A DNA stretch of 61,214 nucleotides, taken from Pelagibacterales bacterium SAG-MED30. GTDB taxonomy: Bacteria > Pseudomonadota > Alphaproteobacteria > Pelagibacterales > Pelagibacteraceae. Both the position numbers and the translations under genes were made by a program. The notes beneath the pieces are model-generated. The model saw only the letters and a list, made by a program, of their open reading frames with translations. It searched no databases and was not told the origin of the DNA. Positions 33,836 through 43,490 of the stretch are shown piece by piece. Where the stretch lies: NCBI GenBank assembly GCA_014653775.1, contig JACWEA010000005.1, positions 1-61,214 on the forward strand, given 5' to 3'. Numbering within the stretch: the stretch's first letter is position 1; the number at the start of each line of letters is the position of its first letter.

Positions 33836-34465
33836 TTGAAATATAAAAAGTATTTTAGAAAAACAAGCCTCAAACAAAAAGGTGATGGGGACTTTTTTTT
33901 GAACGAAGTTAGGATTAAAAAACCTAAGTGTTTTTTAGAAGTTGGTGTTTTTCATGGTGTAACAGCTAGAAATGTATGTGAATTGCTTTATAAAATTCAT
34001 GGAGGTGAATTTAGATATATAGGATTAGATATATTTGAGAAAAATGACGAAAATAAATCTGAGATAATACCAAATACGAATTTTTCTAACCCATTTAAAA
34101 AAATTTATTTTGAATATATTAAAAAACAAGACCCCTATAGTATAGAAGCTGTTAGAGATTTATTAAAAAAATTTAATAAAAATGTTGATTTAATTACTGG
34201 AAATTCAAATAAAATTTTAAAAAAAATTAACATGTCTAAAATAGATTATGTTTTTTTAGATGGTGGTCATGATTATGATACAGTTAAAAATGACTTAAAT
34301 AATTGCATTGAAGTTGTTAATAAAAGTGGGACAATTTTATGTGATGATTATAACTTGTCTTATGCTCCAGGAGTAAAAAAGGCTATTGATGAGTTTGTTA
34401 AAAATAATAACTTTAAATGTGAAATTTTGCATAATTCCAGATTTGCTAAAATTGAAAAATATTAA
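33836..34465 (+). CDS. Class I SAM-dependent methyltransferase
   Basis: A 209-residue protein, TTG start, no Shine-Dalgarno. CFLEVGVFHGVTARNVCEL is the SAM loop, IGLDIFEKND the acidic turn, VDLITGNSNKIL and YVFLDGGHDYDTVKNDL the motif IV-V region, then TILCDDYNLSYAPGVKKAID. This is the Methyltransf_24 group also seen at 5320, often used in glycan or small-molecule methylation. It follows nrdB by five bases and may share its transcript, but has no known link to ribonucleotide reduction. Its stop directly abuts the prpC stop. Confidence 0.75.
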   Translation: MKYKKYFRKTSLKQKGDGDFFLNEVRIKKPKCFLEVGVFHGVTARNVCELLYKIHGGEFRYIGLDIFEKNDENKSEIIPNTNFSNPFKKIYFEYIKKQDPYSIEAVRDLLKKFNKNVDLITGNSNKILKKINMSKIDYVFLDGGHDYDTVKNDLNNCIEVVNKSGTILCDDYNLSYAPGVKKAIDEFVKNNNFKCEILHNSRFAKIEKY

Positions 34466-35590
34466 TTATCTTTGATTTAATTGGATAACTTTTCTGTGTT
34501 GATTTCCTTTATAGCTTGCTAAAGGTCGAATTAACTTATTAGCAGCATATTGTTCTATTATATGAGCAGACCATCCTGTTATTCTTGATATGACAAATAT
34601 TGGTGTGAAAAAATCAGTATCAAAGCCCATCAAATGATAAGTGGGTCCCGTAGGGTAATCTACATTTGGATGAATATTTTTTCTTTCGATCATTACTTTT
34701 TCAACTATGTCATAGATTTTTTCAAACTTTTTATCTTTTTTAATTTTTGCTACTTTACCAAAATATTCTCTCATAGTTGGTACCCTAGAGTCTCCACTTT
34801 TATAAACCCTATGACCAAATCCCATGACTACATCTTTTTTATCTAATGCATTATTAATCCATTTAAAAGCATTCTCTGGTTTTTTAATTTTATTTATCAT
34901 ATGCATTACTTCTTCATTAGCTCCACCGTGCAAAGGACCTTTTAAACTAGCTATAGCTCCTGTAATCGCTCCATGAATATCAGATAAACTACTTGTGATC
35001 GTTCTTGCAGTAAAAGTTGAAACATTGAAGCTATGCTCAGCGTATAAAATTAAAGAGACATCAAAAGCTTTTACAATTTCCTTTTGTGGTATTTTTCCAA
35101 AGCACATGTGAAAAAAGTTTTCAGAAAATGACAGTTTTTTTTTAGGAGAAATAATTTTTTTACCTTTTCTTGATCTATAAAAAGCAGCTAATGCAACTGG
35201 GGTTTTTGCAAAAATTCTCATCACTTTTAGCATATTGGCTTTATGTGAATTATCTTTTGTATCTTTGTCCTCTAAGCCCATAATGCTTACAACAGTTCTT
35301 GCGACATCCATAGGATGGGCTTTTTTTGGAAATTTTTTTATATCCTCAATTAAAGTTTTTGAAAGTTTTCTCTCTTTTCTTTCTTGATTTTCAAAATTTT
35401 TTAATTGTTTTTTATTAGGAAGTTCTCCATTTAAGATTAAGTATGCTACCTCTTCAAATTTACATTTTGCGCATAAATCTTGAGCAGCATAACCTCTATA
35501 AGTAAGAGAATTTATTTCAGGCATAACCTTTGAAACTTCTGTTTCATCAACAACTATTCCAAGTAATCCTTTTTTAATCTCGTCACTCAT
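34466..35590 (-). CDS. prpC: 2-methylcitrate synthase
   Basis: Condenses propionyl-CoA with oxaloacetate, the first step of the methylcitrate cycle. The 374 residues are the short citrate-synthase type. LYAEHSFNVSTFTARTITS, GAITGAIASLKGPLHGGANE with the catalytic His, VMGFGHRVYKSGDSRVP and NVDYPTGPTYHLMGF with the catalytic Asp region are all visible. Context with prpB and prpD decides 2-methylcitrate over citrate synthase. Last gene of the operon, sharing TAATG with prpB. Confidence 0.9.
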   Translation of the reverse strand: MSDEIKKGLLGIVVDETEVSKVMPEINSLTYRGYAAQDLCAKCKFEEVAYLILNGELPNKKQLKNFENQERKERKLSKTLIEDIKKFPKKAHPMDVARTVVSIMGLEDKDTKDNSHKANMLKVMRIFAKTPVALAAFYRSRKGKKIISPKKKLSFSENFFHMCFGKIPQKEIVKAFDVSLILYAEHSFNVSTFTARTITSSLSDIHGAITGAIASLKGPLHGGANEEVMHMINKIKKPENAFKWINNALDKKDVVMGFGHRVYKSGDSRVPTMREYFGKVAKIKKDKKFEKIYDIVEKVMIERKNIHPNVDYPTGPTYHLMGFDTDFFTPIFVISRITGWSAHIIEQYAANKLIRPLASYKGNQHRKVIQLNQR

Positions 35591-36486
35591 TATTCATGTC
35601 CTTTAGTACTAAAATTATAAATTTTTTCATCTAAGCTATTGTATTTTTCATAATCAACTAACTCATATAGTCTTTTCCTAGTTTGCATTTTATCAATAAT
35701 ATTATTTTGGTGTCCATTTACATAAATGTCTCTTAATCCATCTTCTACATTTTTCATTGCTAATCTTTGCGTAGTAACTGGATAAATTACAATGTTATAT
35801 CCAAAATTTTCTAATTCTTTATAATTAAAAAGTTTTGATTTTCCAAATTCGGTCATATTAGCAAGCAAATAACAAGATAATTCTTTTCTAACTTTTTCAA
35901 AATCTTTCTCATTATGTAAGGCTTCTGGAAATATAATTTCTGCACCTGCATCTATATAAGCTTTACATCTTTCAATCATTTTATCTATTCCTTCAACATT
36001 TTTTGCATCTGAACGTGCAATAATTTTAAAATTTTGATCTTTTTTTGAAGCTACACATTCTTTTATTTTTTTAACCATTTCATCAGTTGAAATTAATTCT
36101 TTATTATCAAGATGCCCGCATCTTTTTCTCTCAATTTGATCTTCTAGATGAACTCCCGTGATTCCAAATTCCTCAAATGTTTCTACAGTCTCACTACAAG
36201 ATTTAAACCCAGTATCAATATCAACAATAGTCGGAAGATTTGTAACTCTTGATATTAAATAGGATCTAGTACTTACATCTTGTAAAGTTGTTAAACCAAT
36301 ATCAGGAAATCCAAGATCATTTGCCATAACACCACCAGAAACGTAAACTGCATCATATCCAATTTCTTCAATTAATTTTGCAGTTAAAGGATTGTAAGCA
36401 CCTGGAACTCTTAAAATTTTTTTTGATTTTAATTTGTTATCAAAATCTAATCTTTTTTGACTTGGTTCTTTATCTACAAAGTGCAT
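35590..36486 (-). CDS. prpB: 2-methylisocitrate lyase
   Basis: Splits 2-methylisocitrate into pyruvate and succinate. The 298-residue phosphoenolpyruvate mutase-fold protein has RVPGAYNPLTAKLIEEIGYDAVYVSGG, PTIVDIDTGF (metal Asp pair), GVHLEDQIERKRCGHLDNKEL with the KRCGH catalytic loop, and IIARSDA. KRCGH is the isocitrate-lyase-family signature. TAATG overlaps on both sides tie it to prpD and prpC. Confidence 0.94.
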   Translation of the reverse strand: MHFVDKEPSQKRLDFDNKLKSKKILRVPGAYNPLTAKLIEEIGYDAVYVSGGVMANDLGFPDIGLTTLQDVSTRSYLISRVTNLPTIVDIDTGFKSCSETVETFEEFGITGVHLEDQIERKRCGHLDNKELISTDEMVKKIKECVASKKDQNFKIIARSDAKNVEGIDKMIERCKAYIDAGAEIIFPEALHNEKDFEKVRKELSCYLLANMTEFGKSKLFNYKELENFGYNIVIYPVTTQRLAMKNVEDGLRDIYVNGHQNNIIDKMQTRKRLYELVDYEKYNSLDEKIYNFSTKGHE

Positions 36487-37988
36487 TAAAATATTCCTTT
36501 TTTTAAATTTCTTTTTAATTTACTTTTTTTAACTATAATATTTAATTTGTCTAATTGACCAGATTTCAATTTCCTTAAATTTTGTACAATTTTTAAAAAT
36601 CGATCACTTTCTTTTTTATTAATAATATCTTTAGTTAAAGTTAAAAATTTTTTAATATAATTTTCTCTTTTAAATGGTCGCGCTCCATAAGGATGAGCAT
36701 CAGCCTTATCAAGCTGCTGAGTTATTTTTTTACCATTATTTAAAGTGACAACAACTTTGGCCCCAAATGATTTATTTTTTGGATTTGGATCATGGTATTT
36801 TCTAGTCCATTTTTTATCTTCATAGGTTTTAATAGATTTCCAAATTTTGATAGTACTTTTTCGTTTAGCCCTTGATTTTGTGTAAGATTTTATGTGATGC
36901 CAATCACCATCCTCTAATGCAACTGCAAATATGTACATGATAGAGTGATCTAAGGTCTCCCTACTTGCATTTGGATCCATTTTTTGAGGATCATTAGCAC
37001 CAGTTCCTATTACATAATGTGTATGGTGACTTGTAAAAATATCAATTTTTTTAATTTGATTTAATTTAGGAATTTTATTTTTTATTTTTTTAGCTAAATC
37101 TATTAATGCCTGAGATTGATATTCAGCAGAATATTCTTTTGTATAAGTTTCTAAAATAGCCTTTTTACTCTCACCTTTTTTTGGCAAAGGAACTTTATAT
37201 TTAGCTTTTTTACCATCTAATATTCGAGCTATCACACTATCTTCACCTTCATAAATTGGACTAGGAGCTCCTTCTCCTCTCATTACTCGATCTACAGCTT
37301 CAATCGCAAGTTTTCCAGCGTGAGCAGGTGCATAAGCTTTCCAACTTGAAATTTCACCTTTTCTAGATTGTCGAGTAGATATAGTTGTATGCAATGCTTG
37401 CTGAACAGCTTGGTAAATAGTTTCAATATTTAATTTTAACATTGAGCCTATTCCCGCAGCAACACTGGGTCCTAAATGAGCAATATGATCTACTTTGTGT
37501 TTATGTAAACAAATTCCTTTAACTAAATTCACTTGTACTTCGTAAGCGGTGATAATTCCTTTTAAAAGATCTAATCCACTTTTTTTATTTTGTTGTGCAA
37601 CACTTATCAAGGGTGGAATATTATCTCCTGGGTGACTATAGTCGGCTGCTAAAAAAGTATCATGAAAGTCAAGTTCTCTTACAGCAGTTCCATTTGACCA
37701 AGCAGCCCACTCACAATCAAATTTTGATTTAGAATTTACACCGAATAGAGTTGCTCCATTTTTTCTCATATGTTTTAATGCCATTTCTCTTGATGAGATT
37801 ACAGATTTCCTATTTAAAGAAGCTATGGCAACTGAAGTATTATCTATTATTCTATTGATAACCATTTCAACAGCTTCTTTGTTTAATTTTGCATTGTCAC
37901 TAGCAATTTCTGCTATTTTCCAAGCTAATTGATTTTTCTTTGGAAGGTAAATTTTAGACGGGTATACTTTAACAGTATGTAATAACAA
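36486..37988 (-). CDS. prpD: 2-methylcitrate dehydratase, MmgE/PrpD family
   Basis: Dehydrates 2-methylcitrate to 2-methylaconitate. The 500-residue protein follows the PrpD pattern: [45 protein letters not shown] and [15 protein letters not shown], with [12 protein letters not shown]-like [17 protein letters not shown] near the end. It starts at TTG 37988; an AAGGAG at 37999-37994, five bases upstream, supports this unusual start, and no nearby ATG exists. First gene of prpD-prpB-prpC. The C-terminal 30 residues are very Lys-rich. Confidence 0.9.
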   Translation of the reverse strand: MLLHTVKVYPSKIYLPKKNQLAWKIAEIASDNAKLNKEAVEMVINRIIDNTSVAIASLNRKSVISSREMALKHMRKNGATLFGVNSKSKFDCEWAAWSNGTAVRELDFHDTFLAADYSHPGDNIPPLISVAQQNKKSGLDLLKGIITAYEVQVNLVKGICLHKHKVDHIAHLGPSVAAGIGSMLKLNIETIYQAVQQALHTTISTRQSRKGEISSWKAYAPAHAGKLAIEAVDRVMRGEGAPSPIYEGEDSVIARILDGKKAKYKVPLPKKGESKKAILETYTKEYSAEYQSQALIDLAKKIKNKIPKLNQIKKIDIFTSHHTHYVIGTGANDPQKMDPNASRETLDHSIMYIFAVALEDGDWHHIKSYTKSRAKRKSTIKIWKSIKTYEDKKWTRKYHDPNPKNKSFGAKVVVTLNNGKKITQQLDKADAHPYGARPFKRENYIKKFLTLTKDIINKKESDRFLKIVQNLRKLKSGQLDKLNIIVKKSKLKRNLKKGIF

Positions 37989-38042
37989 AATAACTCCTTA
38001 TTAACGAAATTGTTTTTAATAGTTAAATAAAAATAATCAATC

Positions 38043-38732
38043 TTAAAAATATTCAGAAATAATATTTTCTATACCAACAAAGTCTTTTATGAGGTGATTA
38101 TGGTAAATTTCAGTTATATTTTTTTCAGTATATCCATCCTCTAGTAAAATTATTGGTATACCAGCATCTCTTGCTGCATTTGCATCTGTTTCACTATCTC
38201 CAATCATTATAGTTTTTTTTATATTTCCATCTAAAATTTCAATAACAGAAGTTAGATGTCTATGATCTGGCTTGCAGTAATCAAAAGTATTATAACCAGC
38301 TACATACTCAAAAAAATCATAGATACCAATTTTTTTCAAGAGATCGATTGCTAAATGTTCTTGTTTGTTTGTACAAACAGCCATTGAAATTTTTTTTTCT
38401 TTTGACCATATCAAAAACTCTTTAACACCTTTTATTAGTTTGCTTTCATTAACAATATTTTTCCCATAAAAATCAACAAACTCATTAACCATTTCTTTTT
38501 TAATTTTTTCATCTTGAACTTTTCCAAACTCTTTTTTTGCTTGCCCTCAAATAGATCTTCCAAGCATAGCACCAGCTCCCTGACCTACGAGATTTCTGAT
38601 TTCTTCAGTTGATTTTGTTGGATACCCAAATTTTTTCATTACATGATTGTGGGCATGCATTAAATCTGGAGCTGTATCAACCAAAGTACCGTCTAAATCA
38701 AAAAGAATCGTAAATTTTTGTTTCATAATCAA
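38043..38732 (-). pseudogene. gph: Phosphoglycolate phosphatase-like HAD hydrolase interrupted by an in-frame TGA
   Basis: A 229-residue HAD phosphatase if one TGA (38549-38547, codon 62) is read through. The N-terminal part has ILFDLDGTLVDTAPDLMHAH with the nucleophile Asp. The second part keeps VCTNKQEHLAIDLLKK, YCKPDHRHL and IMIGDSETDANAARDAGIP. Frame is unbroken across the stop (GRSI-stop-GQAKKEFG), so a single TGG-to-TGA change of a Trp codon explains it. TGA is used as a true stop by several neighbours (mtnP, mtnA, MFS), so recoding is unlikely. A base-call error is possible. Confidence 0.75.
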
Positions 38733-38796
38733 AAGTATTTTTAAGAAATATTATGTGAATTAATTTAGACATATTCTTAATGTAAAGGATTTTAAA

Positions 38797-39420
38797 ATGA
38801 AAGAATTAAATTCACAAAAAATACAAAATAAATTAAGAAATAAATTTTTAAAATCAGGAGTAAAAATGATTGCACCTGAAACTATTTTTTTTTCTAAAGA
38901 CACTAAAGTCGGTAAAAATGTTATAATTGAACCTTATGTAGTAATTGGTTCTAAAGTAAAAATTGGAAACAATGTAACTATCAAATCTTTTTCTCACTTA
39001 GAATCTTGTAAAATAGAAAATAAAGTTGAAATAGGTCCTTATGCAAGAATAAGACCTCAAACAATTTTAAAGGAAGGTTCTAAAATTGGTAATTTTGTAG
39101 AAGTGAAAAAAAGTGTTATTGGAAAAAAATCTAAAGTAAGTCATTTATCCTATATTGGTGATACTCATATTGGTAAATTTGTAAATGTTGGTGCGGGAAC
39201 AATTACTTGTAATTACGACGGAATCAAAAAGAATAAAACAAAAATTAAAGATAAAGTATTTATTGGTTCAAATTCATCTTTAGTTGCTCCTTTAACTATT
39301 GAAGAGGATAGCTTTGTCGGAGCAGGTTCGGTTATAACCAAAAATGTTAAAAAAAAATCTTTAGCTTTAACAAGAGCTTTACAAATACAAATTCAAAACT
39401 ACAGAAGAAAAAAAAAATAA
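38797..39420 (+). CDS. Stand-alone glucosamine-1-phosphate acetyltransferase domain (GlmU C-terminal half)
   Basis: A 207-residue left-handed beta-helix protein matching GlmU from its linker to the C-terminus. The start [15 protein letters not shown] corresponds to the linker helix after the uridylyltransferase domain, then [47 protein letters not shown] and [14 protein letters not shown], with catalytic residues. The complete N-terminal pyrophosphorylase half is absent from this locus, and nothing upstream resembles it; the preceding gene is gph. It would acetylate glucosamine-1-phosphate; UDP transfer must be done elsewhere. Four bases before glmS. Confidence 0.87.
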   Translation: MKELNSQKIQNKLRNKFLKSGVKMIAPETIFFSKDTKVGKNVIIEPYVVIGSKVKIGNNVTIKSFSHLESCKIENKVEIGPYARIRPQTILKEGSKIGNFVEVKKSVIGKKSKVSHLSYIGDTHIGKFVNVGAGTITCNYDGIKKNKTKIKDKVFIGSNSSLVAPLTIEEDSFVGAGSVITKNVKKKSLALTRALQIQIQNYRRKKK

Positions 39421-39423
39421 TTT

Positions 39424-41244
39424 ATGTGCGGAATAATAGGAATTTCAAGCAACAAACCAGTATTAACGGACATTATTAATTCCTTAAAGAAATTAGAATA
39501 TAGAGGATATGATTCAGCAGGTATAGCTACACTTTCAGATGGCGAAATTAACGAAATAAAATCTGAAGGAAGAGTAGATAACTTAGAACAAAATTTTGAT
39601 TTAAAAAATTTAAAAGGAAATATTGGCATAGGTCATGTTAGGTGGGCAACTCATGGTATCCCAAATCGTATTAATGCACACCCTCATTCATCTCACAATG
39701 TTTCAGTTGTTCATAATGGGATAATAGAAAATTCTACAATATTAAAGAAAACTTTAATTAGTAAAGGTTATAAATTTAAATCTCAAACTGACACTGAGGT
39801 AATCGTTCATTTAATCTCTGAAAATTTGAAAACAGCAGAACTAGAAGAAGCTGTAACAAAAACGCTGAAACAACTTCATGGTAGTTTTGCACTAGGAATT
39901 GTTTTTAAGGATATTCCAGATTTAATAGTTGGGGCAAGAAGAGGATCTCCATTAGCAGTTGGCTATGGCCCTAATGAGAATTATTTAGGTTCAGATTCTT
40001 ATGCCTTAAAATCAATGACAAATAAAATAACTTACCTGGATGATAGTGAGTTTTGTATTGTCAAAAAAGATGAAGTTAATTTTTTTAATGAAGAAGGTAA
40101 AAAAATAAATAAAAAAATCTTAGAGCTTTCATCAGATGAAGAAAGTTATCAAAAAGGTGATTTTAAACATTTTATGGCTAAAGAAATTGAAGAACAGCCA
40201 ACAACAGTAAAGACTGGAATAAAAGAATATTTAGATAATGTAAATAATGATGTAAATTTATTTAATTTTCCCTGGAAAATTGATGAAATTAAATCAATCA
40301 AATTAATTGGATGTGGAACTGCATATCACTCTTGTTTAATAGCTAAATATTGGTTTGAAGAATTGACGTCTTTAGATGTTAATATAGATATAGCTTCAGA
40401 ATTTAGATACCGAAATAATAGATTTAAAAATGATTCTTTATATATATTTGTTTCACAGTCAGGAGAAACAGCTGACACTTATGCTGCACTAGATTTATGC
40501 AATAAAAATAAAATGAAAACTTGTTCAGTAGTAAATGTGATTGAAAGCTCAATTGCAAGAAATTCTAATTATGTTTTACCAATTCATTGTGGTCCAGAAA
40601 TTGGAGTTGCCTCTACTAAAGCTTTTTTAGGTCAAATACTTGTTTTATACATTTTAGCTCTGAAATTAGGATTTTTAAAAAACGAGCTTGAAAAAATTAA
40701 GTATCAAGAAAAGATAAAAGATTTAAAAAATTTACCAAACTTAATTGAAAAAACACTATTACTCGACAGTCATATTCAATCTATATCTTCAACATTTAAC
40801 GAAGCAAAAGGTTCAATGTTTTTAGGTAGAGGTTCTTCTTATCCTATAGCTCTAGAAGGAGCATTAAAACTTAAAGAATTATCTTATATTCATGCAGAAG
40901 GTTATCCAGCTGGTGAAATGAAACATGGTCCTTTAGCATTAATAGAAGAGGGAATGCCAGTTGTAGTTTTAGCGCCTAGAGATAATTACTATAAAAAAAC
41001 AATTTCAAACATGCAGGAAGTTATTGCGAGGGGTGCAAAAGTTTTATTAATAACTAATAAAAGTGATGATGAAGTAGTATCAGAAAATATTTGGGAAACT
41101 ATTGAAGTTGAAAGCACTAATAAAGATCTTCTACCATTTCTTTTAACTATACCATTGCAAAAACTTGCATATTATTCAGCACTTAAAAAAGGCTATGATA
41201 TTGATAAGCCGAGAAATTTGGCTAAATCTGTCACTGTTGAATAA
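39424..41244 (+). CDS. glmS: Glutamine-fructose-6-phosphate aminotransferase
   Basis: Makes glucosamine-6-phosphate from fructose-6-phosphate and glutamine. The 606-residue protein starts MCGIIGISS, with Cys2 as the glutaminase nucleophile after Met removal. HVRWATHG, NGIIEN and SQTDTEV complete the glutaminase domain. Two SIS domains follow (SQSGETADTYAAL; FLGRGSSYPIALEGALKLKELSYIHAEGYPAGE), ending PRNLAKSVTVE as in the family. Directly behind the GlmU acetyltransferase, so both feed UDP-GlcNAc. Confidence 0.96.
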   Translation: MCGIIGISSNKPVLTDIINSLKKLEYRGYDSAGIATLSDGEINEIKSEGRVDNLEQNFDLKNLKGNIGIGHVRWATHGIPNRINAHPHSSHNVSVVHNGIIENSTILKKTLISKGYKFKSQTDTEVIVHLISENLKTAELEEAVTKTLKQLHGSFALGIVFKDIPDLIVGARRGSPLAVGYGPNENYLGSDSYALKSMTNKITYLDDSEFCIVKKDEVNFFNEEGKKINKKILELSSDEESYQKGDFKHFMAKEIEEQPTTVKTGIKEYLDNVNNDVNLFNFPWKIDEIKSIKLIGCGTAYHSCLIAKYWFEELTSLDVNIDIASEFRYRNNRFKNDSLYIFVSQSGETADTYAALDLCNKNKMKTCSVVNVIESSIARNSNYVLPIHCGPEIGVASTKAFLGQILVLYILALKLGFLKNELEKIKYQEKIKDLKNLPNLIEKTLLLDSHIQSISSTFNEAKGSMFLGRGSSYPIALEGALKLKELSYIHAEGYPAGEMKHGPLALIEEGMPVVVLAPRDNYYKKTISNMQEVIARGAKVLLITNKSDDEVVSENIWETIEVESTNKDLLPFLLTIPLQKLAYYSALKKGYDIDKPRNLAKSVTVE

Positions 41245-41279
41245 AATTTAAACTCTGTTAAAACATCTTTGAGTTACAT

Positions 41280-42659
41280 ATGAAAAATTGGAAAATTAAT
41301 AGCTGGAGAAAGTATCCAGTAAAACATATTCCGGATTATCCGGATAAAAAAGAGTTGGATCAAGTTTTAGATAAAATTAGAACTTTTCCACCTTTAGTTT
41401 TTGCTGGTGAAACTAGACACCTTAAACAACAACTTTCCGAAGTTGTTGATGGAAAAGCTTTTTTATTACAAGGTGGTGATTGTGCAGAAAGTTTTGCTGA
41501 ATTCCATCCTGACAATATAAGAGATACTTTTAAATTAATGTTACAAATGTCCTTAGTATTAACTTACTCTGCATCTTTACCGGTAGTAAAATTGGGTAGA
41601 ATTGCTGGACAGTTTTCAAAACCTAGAAGCGCACCAATTGAAGTTAAAAATGGTATTGAGTTACCAAGTTATCTAGGAGATAATATTAATGGTATAGAAT
41701 TTAAAGAAAAATCAAGAATTCCAGATCCAAAAAGATTATTTAAAGCTTACTCTCAATCAGCAGCAACTCTAAATTTAATTAGAGCGTTTTCACATGGAGG
41801 TTTTGCTGACTTAAAGAAAGTACATACTTGGAATTTAGGTTTTATTAAAAAAAGTCCTGAAGCTAAAAGATTTAAAGAATTAGAAGATCAAATTGCAAAT
41901 GCTCTAGCTTTTATGGATGCTTGTGGAATAAATTCAGATTTCAATAGAAGATTAAAAACAGTTAATTTCTGGACATCTCATGAAGCTTTATTATTACCAT
42001 TTGAAGAATCAATGACTAGAACAGACTCAACTACTGGTGAAAATCATGATACTTCTGCACATTTTGTTTGGATAGGTGATAGAACTAGGCAACTTGATGG
42101 AGGACACGTTGAATTTTGTAGAGGGATAGAAAATCCAATAGGAATAAAATGTGGTCCAACTTTAAAAGCTGATGATTTAATTAATCTTTGTAATAAAATT
42201 AATCCATCAAATGAAAAAGGTAAAATTACATTAATTTCAAGATTTGGTTATGAAAATGTTTCAAAACATTTACCTAAACTTATTAGAGCAATTAAAAAAG
42301 AAGGTCTTAATGTGATATGGTCATGTGATCCTTGTCATGGAAATACTATCAAAGCTTCTACTGGATTTAAAACAAGACCATTCAATAGTGTTTTAAACGA
42401 AGTTAAAAATGTATTTGCTTGTCACCAAAGTGAAGGAAGCTATGCAGGTGGATTGCATATTGAATTAACAGGTCAAAATGTGACAGAATGTACTGGGGGT
42501 GCTCAAAAAATTTCTGACAAAGATTTATCATCAAGATATCACACTCATTGTGATCCTAGATTAAATGCCAATCAAGCATTAGAACTAGCATTTTTGATTT
42601 CTGATGAGATAAAAAAGAATAGCTTGTATTCTAAAAATGCTATTCAGGCGGCATCTTAA
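41280..42659 (+). CDS. Class II 3-deoxy-7-phosphoheptulonate synthase
   Basis: Condenses PEP and erythrose-4-phosphate, first step of the shikimate pathway. The 459 residues match the plant-type class II family: WRKYPVKHIPDYP, VFAGETRHLKQQL, LLQGGDCAESF, KLGRIAGQFSKPRS, HFVWIGDRTRQLDGGHVEF, GIKCGP, VIWSCDPCHGNT and SEGSYAGGLHIELTGQNVTEC. All metal-binding positions appear kept. A class I enzyme is not seen in the window. A stem-loop follows the stop codon. Confidence 0.95.
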   Translation: MKNWKINSWRKYPVKHIPDYPDKKELDQVLDKIRTFPPLVFAGETRHLKQQLSEVVDGKAFLLQGGDCAESFAEFHPDNIRDTFKLMLQMSLVLTYSASLPVVKLGRIAGQFSKPRSAPIEVKNGIELPSYLGDNINGIEFKEKSRIPDPKRLFKAYSQSAATLNLIRAFSHGGFADLKKVHTWNLGFIKKSPEAKRFKELEDQIANALAFMDACGINSDFNRRLKTVNFWTSHEALLLPFEESMTRTDSTTGENHDTSAHFVWIGDRTRQLDGGHVEFCRGIENPIGIKCGPTLKADDLINLCNKINPSNEKGKITLISRFGYENVSKHLPKLIRAIKKEGLNVIWSCDPCHGNTIKASTGFKTRPFNSVLNEVKNVFACHQSEGSYAGGLHIELTGQNVTECTGGAQKISDKDLSSRYHTHCDPRLNANQALELAFLISDEIKKNSLYSKNAIQAAS

Positions 42660-42682
42660 ACAATTGCTTTTCAGTAATTGTT
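42659..42682 (+). other. Weak stem-loop after DAHP synthase
   Basis: AACAATTGC (42659-42667) pairs with GTAATTGTT (42674-42682) over nine positions with one G:U pair and a six-base TTTTCA loop. It overlaps the stop codon and lacks a T run, so it is a poor terminator; it may protect the 3' end. Confidence 0.35.
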
Positions 42683-42701
42683 GACTAATTATAATTAAAG
42701 T

Positions 42702-43439
42702 ATGAGTCCATCAAAAAAAGTTAAATTTATATCAAATTGGATCAAATCTTATGTTGATCAAATGCCTAATAAGGCAGAGTCTTTAGTTATTGGAATATCT
42801 GGGGGAATTGATTCTTCTGTATCAAGTACTTTAAGCGCAATAACAGGATTAAAAACAATAGTTTTATCAATGCCTATAAAACAAAAAGAAAATCAACATG
42901 ACTTAAGTTTAAAACATAAAGATTGGCTAGTTAAGAATTTTAAAAATGTTGAAGCACATACCATTAGTTTAGATAAACTATTTGAGTCATTTTCATCTAC
43001 TCTTAATAAGTTTGATAATGAACATGGATTTGCAAATTCTAGAGCAAGATTAAGGATGACGACTCTTTATCAAGTTGCTGCAGCAAACAAAGGTATTGTT
43101 GTTGGAACTGGAAATAAGGTTGAGGATTTTGGAGTTGGTTTTTATACAAAATATGGAGATGGCGGAGTTGATATTTCACCTATAGCTGACTGTAATAAAT
43201 CTGAAGTTTGGGAACTTGGAAAAGAATTAGGAATATTAAAAGAAATAATTGATGCTCCTCCTACAGATGGTCTTTGGGATGATGGCAGAACAGATGAAGG
43301 TCAATTAGGATTCAAATATGAGCAGTTAGAAGATGCAATGATAAATTCTAATTCACCACACAAAGCAAAATACGAAAAAATAAGGAAACAAAATTTGCAT
43401 AAAATGGAGCCTATTCCAGTATGCAAAATTCCTAGTTAA
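42702..43439 (+). CDS. nadE: NH3-dependent NAD(+) synthase
   Basis: Amidates deamido-NAD with ammonia. A 245-residue N-type ATP pyrophosphatase with VIGISGGIDSSVSSTLS (P-loop SGGIDSS), RARLRMTTLYQVAA, GTGNKVEDFGVGFYTKYGDGGVDISPI, and WELGKELGI. No glutaminase domain is fused, so ammonia is the nitrogen donor. Starts ATG 42702, 42 bases after the DAHP synthase. Confidence 0.94.
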   Translation: MSPSKKVKFISNWIKSYVDQMPNKAESLVIGISGGIDSSVSSTLSAITGLKTIVLSMPIKQKENQHDLSLKHKDWLVKNFKNVEAHTISLDKLFESFSSTLNKFDNEHGFANSRARLRMTTLYQVAAANKGIVVGTGNKVEDFGVGFYTKYGDGGVDISPIADCNKSEVWELGKELGILKEIIDAPPTDGLWDDGRTDEGQLGFKYEQLEDAMINSNSPHKAKYEKIRKQNLHKMEPIPVCKIPS

Positions 43440-43490
43440 TCTATTAGATTAACAAATCATCAAATTAGGTATATTTCTTAATCAATTAAA

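Noticed and set aside
38547-38549. TGA as a recoded Trp or selenocysteine codon in gph
   Set aside because: TGA terminates several genes in the window (mtnP, mtnA, MFS, HisM-like), Trp is otherwise TGG, no selenocysteine element is seen and the family has no Sec at this site.
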